From positions 1,054,001 to 1,118,000 of the forward strand of contig JAOANU010000004.1 of assembly GCA_034387635.1 (NCBI GenBank): a stretch of 64,000 nt of DNA, read 5' to 3'. Source of the DNA: Rhodosporidiobolus odoratus. Taxonomy: Eukaryota; Basidiomycota; Microbotryomycetes; Sporidiobolales; Sporidiobolaceae. Both the position numbers and the translations under genes were made by a program. Of the stretch, positions 23,556 through 33,801 are shown in pieces (the first letter of the stretch is position 1; the number at the start of each line of letters is the position of its first letter). The notes beneath the pieces were generated by a model. The model was not told where the DNA came from. It was given only the letters and a program-made list of their open reading frames with translations, and did no database searches.

Positions 23556-24531
23556 ATGGGGCTCTTCAAGCCGCCGCATCTCGACAGGTCGAACAAGAAC
23601 AACTGGCGCTTCCGGTACCACGGGACGTGGCTGGCCTTAGGATGCTTAACAGCTTTCGCCGATTTCGCGTTAGCGGTCTTCGTGTAGGTCTTTCGATGCT
23701 TCCTTGCCCTGTTCAACGAGCTTATCATCCAGTCCTGCAGTGCTTTCTACAACTTCGGAGTACCAGGATGTACGTCCTTCCGCCGCCGCTGGCTTCTCTC
23801 GCCACACACTCATCATTTCCTCGACCACCAGATCTTTACGGCACAGTCATAGCGGTGTCAGCCCTCGAAGGCCTCTACATCAGCGTTGTAATCGCGCTGA
23901 TAGAGTTCCACGTCGGAGTAAAGACCCATGCAGATGTGGGCAAAGAGCTTGGGGTAAAGCCGCGTTACGATTCTTGTTGACGGCACTGTGACTGACCCCC
24001 ATGACCCTCTCTATAGCCTATGTGGTGCGGTAGTTTGACTATCAACCTTGTCTTCTTCATCGGAGCGTCCAGTGAGGCAGATGGAGACGCTGCGAACTCG
24101 TACAAAGCCGGCGCAGCGGTAAGTCTTTTCTTGTGCTTGTTCGGGTTGTTACCGCAGCCCTTTTGTCGCCGCAACGTTGTCTGTAACGTTCTTACAGCGG
24201 ACGCTCGCGGTCGACCCCGACCCCAGTCGGGAACTTATCCTATGCTGACCTCCTCCTTTCCCACCCACAGATTGCCGCCGTCTCGCAAATCCTCGGTCTC
24301 ATCATGGTAATCCTTAGTGGCCTACTACACATCCTCCTCCTTACCGATCCGAATCCAGAAGCGCACGGCTTCCACTCAAAGCAGGCGCGGAAACATCGAC
24401 ACAAACACCGGTCACGACATGAGAACGGAACGGAAAGTGACGACCCGGAAGCGGACGACGGGTACGACAAGGCGGATCCAGACGAGAGTTACGATGACGA
24501 TGAAGACCGGGGAAGGAAAGGGAGGAGATGA
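23556..24531 (+). CDS. Four-span membrane protein with charged tail
   Basis: I do not recognise the family. Joined exons begin MGLFKPPHLDRSNKNN and give about four hydrophobic segments: TWLALGCLTAFADFALAVF; LYGTVIAVSALEGLYISVVI; CGSLTINLVFFIGAS; and IAAVSQILGLIMVILSGLLH. The loop SCSAFYNFGVPGY lies between the first two. The C-terminal tail of about 60 residues is first rich in Lys, Arg and His, then strongly acidic with many Asp and Glu, and ends in RGRKGRR. At least four introns interrupt the gene, each near a membrane-segment boundary. The topology resembles small fungal tetraspan or MARVEL-like proteins, but there is no decisive motif. A second small membrane protein follows downstream. 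Confidence 0.65.
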
Positions 24532-25268
24532 AGGGCAGGTTAGCCGAAACCTTTCTCGCCCGTTGCCATACATCGTTTTCCGCACAAGCTCTCATGGCAA
24601 TCCTTCCCTCGCCTATGCGTATGTGTGCTGAACCTGTGTGCTCTGCTTCTGCCTAGCGATTGACGGCTCTCCTGCTTCTCACCATAGCGGACCAGGGGCC
24701 CGGCAAAAAGCCACAGCTCATTGCCCGTCCGACTTGCTGCGTAACGCTTAGTCAAACGGGGTCGCAAAGCAGCTATGCAGACCTGGACAAGTCGACGAGA
24801 TTGATAACGCGTCGGTGTTTTGTCTTTTTGGTATGCAACAGACGATTGCAACGGGACTCAAGAATCAGAAGAGGAGGCGATGATGGACACACACTCCGCG
24901 GAGCTTTTCCTCCTGCTCCTCCTTCGCTGACTTACTCTCCCTCTGCCTGCTGAGCGCTTTGCTGGTTCACGAAGACTGATCACCCACGCCGCCTCGTCAA
25001 GCCGCTGCTCTCACACCGCAGAAGCGTCTCAAACGCACGACTGCCCCCCTGCTTCCTCCGTCCCGTCTCCTCGTTCAGCTACTTTCCGGCCACGACATAT
25101 AAGCCATGGGGTACGCGATGACCGCTCTCGTAACACTCTAGGAAAGCCTGCTAACCATTGCTGCCTCTCGCGCCGCCCGTTCGCCTTTTCCTCTTGGGTC
25201 CCCTCAGCAAACGTCGCGTTTACCAACGAGGCGCCAATAATGAGAAGCCAAATCGCTTCTTCGGTACC
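24532..25268. other. Intergenic region
   Basis: No coding frame is supported. A possible 5' UTR intron of the downstream gene may run from about 25130 to 25207 (GTAACA donor, GCTAACC branch-like site, CTCAG acceptor), but no in-frame upstream start codon joins to it. Confidence 0.35.
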
Positions 25269-26551
25269 ATGTCGCGGAATGTGGCACCTTGGTTGTGTGC
25301 AGCGAGCGCGGCCCTGCTGGCCGGTGCAAGTGAGTTGGTGTTCGGACATTTCTTTTCTTTGCACCTCATCGGCAATCCCGACTGCCTAACCCCTATTTGC
25401 CCGCGGCATATCGCTGATTCGGACATCATGCTGATGTCTTGCAATCATCTCTAGCATCCTGGGCCCAAGCCGAAAGCAAGGATCGTAAGGCCTCCTTCGC
25501 TTTCGTCTGCTTTTCCCGCACCGCACTGCCCCGCCCCTCTTCGCGGCAGCCCGGCTTACCTGACTCTACTCACAGTGCTACCATCTTATACAACCTTTCC
25601 AGCCGTTGTGGGCGCCGTCACCTGCGGCTTAGCGGGAGTCGCCTGCGTCGTCGGGTTCTACTTACTGCGGAAAGGCGATAACTACCACAAGAAGCACAAA
25701 GGGACAGCCCCTTGGCAGATCCCGCATCAGCAACACCCCATTCAATTCGCATCATACTTCGTCTTTGCCACCGGTAAGGCCTGAAGCCAACTTTTCACTT
25801 GCACCCTCGACGCAGAATAGTGCTGATGCCTAGTATCCTCCACGCTCAGGTTTGGCTGCTTTTTTAACGGAAGGGGCTTACCTGTATCTTCTGGCCTGCA
25901 TCGTCGCCGACAATGACCAAAACTACTGGTAAGCCTGTTCAGCTGACCTGCTTCCCCTATTCATGTCTCCATCCTCCACTTGTGCCGCCGCTTACATCCT
26001 CGTCTCATTCGCAGCGTGACCTTCTCTCCGGGTACATCCAAAGCCAAGTGCAGCGGCAGTGCTACCGCAATCGGCATTCAGGTCGTCGTAAGTCGCTTTC
26101 CTCGCGTCGAACCCTCAACCTTCTCAACTAACCACATTTTCTACAGGGTCTTCTCGCTCTTGGCGGCTTCGCTTGGATGTTTGAGCACGTCGTGATGGAG
26201 GTGCGCCTCCTCGTTCATATGCTCATTGGGTGTCAGTGTCTTGTACCACGACACAAGTACTGATTCTGCTTCTCCCGCCTGTAGGCCTGCGAATGGTTCG
26301 ATTACAAGAAGTTTCAACATGCCCAACGCTTTGCGAATGGCCAGGGAGGTTACCAGCAAGGCAATCAGACGGGGTATGACGACAGCAACAACACCGACGA
26401 CGAGACAACCCCGCCGCCCGGATACAATGAGAAGTACGGTCGCAATCAGTCCGACGATCAAGATCTCGGAGGGTACAATCAAGGAGGGTACAATCAGGGG
26501 TACAATCAGGATCAAGGATACAACAACGGGTATAACAGCGGCCGGTATTAG
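25269..26551 (+). CDS. Multi-span membrane protein with GYNQ-rich tail
   Basis: Function unknown. The first exon (MSRNVAPWLCAASAALLAGA, then SWAQAESKD) looks like a signal peptide or first membrane segment. Further segments are AVVGAVTCGLAGVACVVGFY, the region around FVFATGLAAFLTEGAYLYLL, and GIQVVGLLALGGFAWMFEHV. A conserved-looking turn, ACEWFDYKKFQHAQRFANGQ, follows the last span. The tail of about 75 residues is rich in Gln, Asn, Gly and Tyr, with repeats of GGYNQ and GYNQ, and it ends NSGRY. Such low-complexity tails are prion-like and can drive condensation; that is inference. The gene is split by six or more short introns. It is convergent with the gene at 26762-27702, whose tail carries the same NQGGYN motif. 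Confidence 0.65.
26468..26548 (+). repeat. GYNQ-coding repeat
   Basis: Imperfect repeats of the codons for Gly-Gly-Tyr-Asn-Gln at the 3' end of the gene. About five units are visible, the last ones diverged to GYNNGYNSG. The repeat is part of the coding frame and encodes the protein's terminal tail. Confidence 0.75.
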
Positions 26552-26761
26552 CTTAGGATGGACTGCACACGTTCTCTGCGCCCTTGCAATACGGGGTTTC
26601 CAGCTGCACTTTGACTGCACCGCGAGGTTCGAGTTCACGGATCGAGCTTAGGGCAGTTTTACAAGCTCACAGGTTTATCTACAGTGGCTGGTCCAGAATA
26701 ATGAAGCCAGAGTTCCGACTGGCCAGGCTACAACCTCATCCGGCTGTACCGATGCGTGCGA

Positions 26762-27702
26762 TCATTTGCCGCTTTCCGCAGCGAGGTGCGCGGGTGGTGG
26801 ACCGGGCGGGGGAGCATAGTGTGCTGCAGCAGCAGGCGGAACCGCGGTATTGGCGGAGGCAGCGGGAGGTGGCGAGGTGGGAGGGGCATAGTGCGGCACA
26901 GAAGATTGATCGCCGCCAGAAGGCGGTTGGGACGACGAGTCGGTGCGATAATTCGCATCTGTGTACCGGGAAACAGAAAATGAGACCAGAACTTTGGAGA
27001 GAAGGGAGAGAACGCACACTGGGGGGGCGCATCAAAGCCTCCTGCATTGTACCCTCCCTGATTCGCGCCCTGGTTGACATACTGCGGCTGGTAAGCCCCA
27101 CCATGATATCCCTGCTCAGCTTGCGAGCCGTACTGGTAGGGCTGTTGCGGCTGTTGCGGCTGTGGAGTGACTGGTTGCAGCGGGTAGGCCGTTTTGAATG
27201 CCCTGGCTCGGCGGCGTCGCAGGAGGAAGCCGACGACGAGGATGACGATCGCCACGACGGCAGCAACTGTACAAGGATCACGGCAGCGAGTCAGCCTCGA
27301 GAAAAGCGGCGCAAAAGTCAGTCCCACTCGACGGGCGAGATTGCCGCCCGCGGGGACGCCTCAACTCTACAGGTCGTAATGGCGTAGGGTCGGACAGTCA
27401 GAGAGAGGCTCACCTGCTACACCGACGCCTATCCTGACTCCATAGTTTGACCCTGAACCATACCGGTTATCGCCATCTGCAGTGACGTAGGGGATTGTCC
27501 GCAGGTGTAGGTGCAGACGATGGTAGGCCGCCCCAGATGCGTAACACGGAGGGCGAGGGGGGATTTGTGCGAGTGCCAGGGTCAGCCTCACAACGTTGAT
27601 TGAGGCAGGTAACGGAAGAGCGGAACGAGACTGACAATAGTTTTGTGCGGTAGCGGGTGCTGCAGAGAGTGCGAGTGCAGCTAGTAGTATCGATGCGAGC
27701 AT
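26762..27702 (-). CDS. Single-pass membrane protein with P/Q/Y-rich tail
   Basis: Function unknown. The start MLASILLAALALSAAPATAQ is a clear signal peptide. A short outside segment follows (likely YGDNRYGSGSNYGVRIGVGV), joined over an intron to one membrane helix, VAAVVAIVILVVGFLL, then a stop-transfer run RRRRARAF. The cytoplasmic tail is low complexity: PQPQQPQQPYQYGSQ, then NQGANQGGYNAGG, then a Pro/Ala-rich end (PPTSPPPAAS, HYAPPPGPPPAH) finishing ESGK. The overall plan resembles fungal cell-surface sensors, but there is no ectodomain of known type. Exon borders at 27480-27640 are the least certain; the last CAG before GGCGATAAC gives the simplest model. It is convergent with the gene ending at 26551. 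Confidence 0.65.
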
Positions 27703-28167
27703 TGTTGACAGCGAGGACAGATGACCAGAGAAGCAGGACGGAGCGAGGCGATGATGGCGGTGGCGGTCAACAACTGAGACACCTTGGCACAAGCATTCAC
27801 ACGCATCATATGAATGTGTCCGTCCCTTAGTGGTCCGCTATCGGTACCCGTTCGGAATCTGCTTACTGATCAGCTACTTATAGCAGGTGTCGACACCGAT
27901 AACAGCGCAGCGCCGCGCCGCGCCGCCGACTCACGAAGCGGGATTTTTCTTTCCTTTCTCTGGCATGACTATCTCCTCACAGCTCCCTGCGAGCATCACT
28001 GGCGTTTCTCTTGTCTTCCGGCCGACCGTCTCGAGCGTGCAGAGCTGACGTAGAAGTACCCTGATGCGGGCAGGTGTTGAAGCACGGAAACAACTTGGTC
28101 CTCATTTTGCGCAACATCAAAGCTTTACTCATAGCACGCCGCTGAGGCACGAGGCTAGCCCGCCCGC
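27703..28167. other. Intergenic region
   Basis: About 465 bp between two minus-strand genes, with no coding frame supported. It contains GC-rich CGCCG repeats near 27910-27930. Confidence 0.4.
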
Positions 28168-29523
28168 TCATAGCTGAGTGAGACGCAGGTAAGGGTAGAC
28201 CTGGTCGAGTGCAGGATAAGCGGTCAGTCAATACTCGAGAGGGGGAACGGCGTAAGTGAGTAAGTAGTCTGAGAAAGCGCACCTCCTCAACTTCATTGGG
28301 GAATATCTTCTTGGCCTCGGGGGTAGGGACCGAGGGGTGGACGATGACGCGCTGTCCCGGCTGCCAGTTGGCCTGCGAGGTTCGAGAGAGGTATCGTTAG
28401 CATGGATTTCACGAGGGAGGGTAGAAGTGACGAACAGGAGTAGTGATCTTGTTCTTGTCGCCGAGCTGAAGGGAGTCGACGACGCGGAGGATCTCGTTGA
28501 AGTGGCGGCCCGTAGACGCCTGCGAAGTGAGGGAATAGTGAGTTCCAGGTTGAGAAGGTTGGGGGAAAGGTATTGCTTACAGGGTAGGTAAGGGTGAGGC
28601 GGATGGTCTTCTTCGGGTCAATCACGTAGACGGAGCGGACAGTGAAGGGAATGCCCTTCTCATCGAGGTTGGTGAGGTCCTGCTCGTCCAGCATGTCATA
28701 CAGGGCGGCGATTTTGCGTGAAGGGTCGGCAATGATGGGGAACTGAACACTGCTGCCGGAGAAAGCGTCGATATCCTTGATCCACTCGCCGTGCGACTTG
28801 AGCTCGTTGCAACTGCAAGGCGAAAGCCATGAAGGCGCCAATGAGAAAGGGAATTTCCCGAGAAACGGGGAAAACAATAGTGAGTAAGCGGTCAGCCTCG
28901 ACCTCCGCCACGATACTCAGGCCACGGGCCGTACCAGAGAGTGACTCCCGAATAGGACGAGAAGAAGGACGGGCTTACGAAAGACCAATAAGCTTCACAC
29001 CACGCTTGTCAAACTCAGGGGCGAGCTTCGAGGCTTCGCCGAGCTCAGTTGTGCACACGGGAGTAAAGTCGCTGCAGGGGGATCGAGCAGTCTCAGTCCC
29101 CAGTCAGCTGTAAACCCAATGCGGCGGAAGGAGAACGTACGCCGCTGCCACGAAGAAACATCGGAAACGCGTTAGCCTTTTCCCCGGCAAAACCACGGGC
29201 GGACTGGCTCACGGTGAGAGAATAGGATAGCCCATGAGTCGCCGATCCAGTCATGGAACTGTACGGACGAGTGTGTCAGTCAAGCTACTGCCTGGGAGAA
29301 ATCGAGGTGGGGCGACGCTGACCTTGATGGTGCCCTGGGTCGTCTCGGCTTCAAAGCTGCAAGCAGAGAGATTCAGCTTCGACATGTCGAGCTGTATTGA
29401 GCGGGGTGCATACTCGGGTGCGGTGTAGCCGAGGCCTGAGGGGAGAAACAGAATCAGCTTCGTGTCGCTTGAACAAAACAGCGGAAGGAGCGTACGGAGA
29501 CCTTGCTTCTGATTGGCAGCCAT
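28168..29523 (-). CDS. 1-Cys peroxiredoxin (Prx6 type)
   Basis: Reduces hydrogen peroxide and organic peroxides. The peroxidatic Cys lies in [15 protein letters not shown], preceded by [14 protein letters not shown] and followed by [20 protein letters not shown]. The Prx6 subgroup is shown by [58 protein letters not shown] and [15 protein letters not shown]. The end is [17 protein letters not shown], with the last ten residues on a separate small exon. Seven or so introns split the gene, and the first exon encodes only [10 protein letters not shown]. No mitochondrial leader is obvious, so a cytosolic form is likely. In yeast the equivalent Prx1 is mitochondrial. All catalytic residues are present. 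Confidence 0.93.
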
Positions 29524-29791
29524 TGTGTTCAAGTGTAGTCTTGAGTATAGGAAGGCAAAACAATACGAGATGAGCAGACTGAGCGACGAGGTGTTTCGGG
29601 AGAGAGTGGGGGGAGGCTGATGCTAGACGACGGTGACGCGCGCGAGCTGCAGTGACTTACAGGATACGAGACGAGTCGTAAGCTAGAAGAATGTGCGTGA
29701 GGTAGAAGAAGCACAGAGAGCGAAGCGACCCAGACGCGCTGACGAGCACGCAAGAATCCGACGAATCGCGGAAGGAGTACGAAAACAATGA

Positions 29792-30796
29792 CTATACTGA
29801 AGAGGCACAGACTACACGAATCCCCTGTTTCCTCCATGCTTGCCACTCGGCGTGATTGCGCTTGACTTTCTTGCTCTGGTATCGGCTCACTTTCGCACGT
29901 CGTCTCATGTCGTCGGTTACCGTGCCCTTGTACCCCGCTTTACGTATCGCTGCATCCACGGCTTCAGTCTTGCTCCAACCAGCGGACGGGGCGACCTCAG
30001 GAAGGAAAGTGGCATGCAGGACCGTGGGCAGTCTGCGAGGATTGGCGGAAGGCGGAACCGAGATCTTTAGTTTCGGCAGGGCGGAAAGCGAGCGGTAGGT
30101 TTCCTTCGGCAGTGAGGGCGTCGAAGCAGTAGAGGAAGAGGCCGGCGTCGAAGCGGAGGATGGAGTGGAAGCGGCAGAGAGTGGAGGAAGCTGCGAGGAA
30201 GGCAGGTCGAGGGCAGGGTTGGCGAATTCAACGTAGATGCCGTGTGTGCCAAGCTCCCAGTCAAGGTAGTCATCGCATCTCTCGAAGTCTGTCAAGAGGG
30301 AGACGCTGCAGCAGTAAGGGTTAGTCACCGAATGGGAAACCGCAGAGTCAGAGACAGACAGGGATAATAGCCGTACCCGCACTCTAGCCGGGGGACTTCT
30401 TTCGCAGCAATAGGATCGAAGCGATGGTCGCGTAAGGCGCTGTCGGAACACGAAAGTGAGCAAACATTGGTGAGCTGCTGACTGAGGAAGACGGGCCCAC
30501 CTGATCACCGCATAATCCGACAATCCTTGACCTAGCGCTTGCGCTTCGAAGTTTCCGATGCACCCTCTCAGTCGATAATCGCCACTCGACCTCGAACGAA
30601 GGTTCCAGGTCACGAATAGCGGGCTGCGAGCGATACCCAGATCAGTTCGAGGAGAGGTGGAAGCGGGCGAAAAAGCATTGACGTACAATTCTGAGTCGGC
30701 GTTGAATGGAGGTTCCGGGGGCTCGGAACCATCTAGCTCGGACTGGAGGACTTCGAAGCAGTAGAAGGCGTGTTCGGGGAGGGCCTCGTTGCTCAT
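29792..30796 (-). CDS. AMMECR1-domain protein
   Basis: Belongs to the conserved AMMECR1 family, whose biochemical role is unclear. The start MSNEALPEHAFYCFEVLQSE matches the family's opening block around FYCFEVL. The signature LRGCIGNF lies in DYRLRGCIGNFEAQALGQ, preceded by PLFVTWNL. After an intron comes VSLLTDFERCDDYLDWELG followed by HGIYVEF. The end carries TVLHATFLPEVAPSAGW, DAAIRKAGYKG and ISRYQS-like KVSRYQSKKV, all standard. A Ser/Thr/Ala/Pro-rich insert of about 45 residues splits the domain between EFANPALDLPSS and LPKLKISV. The chosen start is the ATG at 30796, because the preceding codon is GTG. Confidence 0.9.
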   Translation of the reverse strand: MSNEALPEHAFYCFEVLQSELDGSEPPEPPFNADSELYVNAFSPASTSPRTDLGIARSPLFVTWNLRSRSSGDYRLRGCIGNFEAQALGQGLSDYAVIRWARLPQSAAHQCLLTFVFRQRLTRPSLRSYCCERSPPARVRVRLLSLSVSDSAVSHSVTNPYCCSVSLLTDFERCDDYLDWELGTHGIYVEFANPALDLPSSQLPPLSAASTPSSASTPASSSTASTPSLPKETYRSLSALPKLKISVPPSANPRRLPTVLHATFLPEVAPSAGWSKTEAVDAAIRKAGYKGTVTDDMRRRAKVSRYQSKKVKRNHAEWQAWRKQGIRVVCASSV

Positions 30797-31293
30797 CACG
30801 TTCGGGATGGACGGGTTGTCGGAGCTGTTGAGCGGACGCGAAGGGTGTGCTCACGTGGGGTGGAGTCAGGTGTCGGGGTGTTGTGTCAAGTCAGCTGTCT
30901 AGCCTGTGCAGCTTCAGGTGCAAGGGGAAGAAGGAGGGAGAGGAGCGTGGGCCGAGGCGATGTGGGGCCGTAGAATCGACGTCGTATACCGCTTCAGCGT
31001 GACTTTGGAGCAGAGAGCGCACGCTCAAGCAATGCACTAACTAGCCTTTCCCTGTGATCGAGCCCGCCGAGCGACAGTGAAAAAGTAGAAAGCGAGTTGA
31101 GCGACGTGACAAGTGCGCACGAGTCAAGGGAGAAGGCAGGGACTAGACAGAGGCGTACAGAGCATTTGATTGTGTCTAGACCGCCTAGCCGCATGGGCCA
31201 CGATGAGGTTGACCGTGATCTGCCTCTGAACCCTTCCGAGATCTCCATCGCTTCCAAGTCTGACAGTCTGTCGTGTCCCCGCTGCTGTCTAGG
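30797..31293. other. Divergent promoter region
   Basis: About 500 bp between the divergent AMMECR1-domain and mannosyltransferase genes. A short plus-strand frame from about 31192 (MGHDEVDRDLPLNPSEISI) is out of frame with the downstream gene. It could be an upstream ORF or an unrecognised 5' exon. Confidence 0.35.
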
Positions 31294-33365
31294 ATGCATT
31301 CAATGCATAGTAGCAGCGCCTACTATGCTCCAACGGGTCCCCGCATGCGACAGCGCCAACGCCGACAGCGATCATCTCTCGCCTTCGCCCTCGAAGATCC
31401 AAGAGAAGCGTCCGCAACCTTGATCTCGTTCGTCAGACGTAAAGCCGGGTCGTTCCTGTCACTCGGGATAGGAATCGTGGTGGGCTTGGTCATTGCGGGC
31501 ATGCTGGGAGGTGGACAGGTGCGTCGTCGCTTTCACTCCTCATCACCCCCGCCCAGAGTTGGAGCACCTTCACTCTGTGCTTCCTGCGTCTCTGCGAAGG
31601 GGCAAGCTGACGCGAGGCTGTCTCTTCCGTTTCTCCAGCCAACCGCCGTGCCGTGGAAGGGCCAAGCACTTGTCGAAACATGGACACAACGGCAAGGCAT
31701 GCACCGCAACGTCGTCTCGCTTCCCACCCTCGAGCAGCGCGAACGAGTCTTCAAGATCCTCTCAACCCTCACGGGCTATCACACCCGATACTGCCTTCGT
31801 AACGCTCAGAAGGCATACCGGCGGCAGGTTTACGAGCGTTACGAGCCGCTTGTGGGGTACGAGCAGCGGAGTAAGAGGAAGGGGTTGAGGGGGCACCTCA
31901 GGTCAATGATGCCCAAGGTGGCGAGGAGAGGACTGTTCGCGGACGAGGAGCAGACCGAGATCGAGCAGATCTTCGCGCACACTCGGGAAGGACACGCCCT
32001 CGAGCCCGGGTACGAAGGCCACAAGTACTTCTTCGCCATCAACCTGTACAACTCCTTCGACATCATCCCCGATCTTTTCAGCAACATGTTCAAGGTGTCC
32101 GCCATCCTCGGCTTCCAGAACGTCTTCGTTTCGGTTTACGAGAACGGTTCTCGCGACCAGACCAAGGCATTGCTTCGCCTCTTCGATGCCCTCGCCCGCT
32201 CTGTCGGCCTTCGTGTCGTCATCCGCACTTCTCTCCGTACCCGTGGCGCCTTCAACCACCGTATCGAATATCTCGCCGAGGTTCGGAACGCCGCGCTCGC
32301 ACCGCTGTGGGAACTGAGGGACGCAGAGGGCGAGGTGTTCGACTCGATCATCTTCATGAACGACGTCTTGCCGTGCGTCGACGACCTGTTGGAGCTTGTT
32401 TGGCAGAGCAGGAGGCAGAATGCTGGAATTACCTGCGGGTCCGACTACATTTTCCACGATGAAGTTGTCCGTCGCTCTCTCCATTTCCTTCGCAGACGGC
32501 TCATGCTAACTTTGCTTTCTCATAGGGCCAACCTGTCTTCTACGATAAGTGCGTAAACTCCCCTGCGACTTGCGTTTCCTTCTCACCTCTTGCGCGCCTT
32601 GCAGCTGGGTTGCCCGCGACATGAACGGTACCGCTCTCGAAAACGCGCCCTTCGAATCCGTCTTCCGCGACCTCGAAGATTCTCACCGCTTCCAACGCCA
32701 CCTCCCTCTCCAGGTCCAGTCATGTTGGAACGGAATCGCCGTTCTCGACCCGGCACCCTTCTACGCTCACCCTCACGTCAAGTTCCGCATGGCCAAGCTT
32801 TCGGCAGGAGAATGCTCGGCATCCGAGTGCTCGTTGATATGCAACGACTACTGGGAGGCTGGGTACGGGCGAATCATCATGATTCCGCGAGTCAAGCTCG
32901 CTTACGACCGAGTGCGCGTGCTTCTTTCCCTTTTTGCCCGGGTCGATGGTACTGATACGACTTTGCCGCGCTTTGCAGCAAGTCTGGGACATCGTTCATC
33001 CCGAGCGCCGCAACTTGACCTACATCCGAGGGTACACTCGACTTGGCGGTAACCCGGACGACCCTCACTCCGACCCGCAAGACCGAAGCTGGTACGGCCC
33101 GCATGATCGCTTGTTCCGGCAGGAAGAGAGTGAAGCCATCGTCTTCAAACAACCGCCCCCGTTTGGTGCGTCATGTCTCGTTCTGTTCTGCCAGTCTGGG
33201 TCGAAGCTGATTTGCCAGTCCTTGCCGAACGCAGTTTGGTGCTGGGGATGGGACGGAGCTGGTGACCTGGAAGGGCCTGACGTCGAGCCCATCTGGGAAT
33301 TGCAGCCAAACGTTACTGTCGACCCTGTGCTGGTTCGACACGACCGATCCTTCACTGAGCTATAG
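31294..33365 (+). CDS. CAP59/CMT1-type alpha-1,3-mannosyltransferase (GT69)
   Basis: A Golgi type II glycosyltransferase of the fungal CAP59/CMT1 family (GT69), known in Cryptococcus for alpha-1,3-mannose transfer and capsule-related functions. An N-terminal cytosolic part is followed by one membrane anchor, FLSLGIGIVVGLVIAGML. The lumenal domain carries family blocks: KYFFAINLYNSFDIIPDLF; NVFVSVYENGSRDQTK; GAFNHRIEYLAEVRNAAL; DSIIFMNDVLPCVDDLLELV; ITCGSDYIF; VFYDNWVARDMNG; VQSCWNGIAVLDPAPFY; and SECSLICNDYW. It ends with the typical acidic, Trp-rich segment VWCWGWDGAGDLEG and a stop at 33363-33365, reached by using the CGCAG acceptor at about 33234. Introns number at least five. In a non-encapsulated yeast the product is probably a cell-wall or exopolysaccharide mannan. 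Confidence 0.9.
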
Positions 33366-33801
33366 ACGAGGAAGGCAGCATGGATGGCCTTGCAAGGTGG
33401 CGGAAGATGGAACTGGATGGCGGCGCATTTTTCTTCTTTATAGGCATTCCTCACTATTTCGTACTGCTTGTAACATCAGACCCCTCGATACCCCTGCACA
33501 TGCCTTTGCTCTAACAAAATGTTGCCCATCTGCTTGGATGGCGACACTCTTTTGCCCGGCAGTCTAAGTTGCTGCGCCAGGGCTCTTTCTCTAACGCTTC
33601 TCGCTGCCTCCTACCTTGGCTCGTCCATCTCGCACGAGTGTAGCGATATGTGAGGGCCAAGGGGAATGCGAAGGATGCAAATGCAAGGTAAGATGTCAAC
33701 AAGGGACGTAAAAATGGCACAGCGGGATGAGGGACAACAAGAATAAAATAGAGAGAAGACTGCGGCTCCGGAACAATGCAGGTGACGTGCCTCGGTGTAG
33801 C
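33366..33801. other. Convergent 3' intergenic region
   Basis: Between the stops of the mannosyltransferase and the hydrolase. No coding frame is supported; it presumably holds 3' UTRs. Confidence 0.45.

Noticed and set aside
30642..30854. Open frame opposite the AMMECR1 start region
   Set aside because: It is a shadow of the AMMECR1-domain exon in another frame, with no recognisable features.
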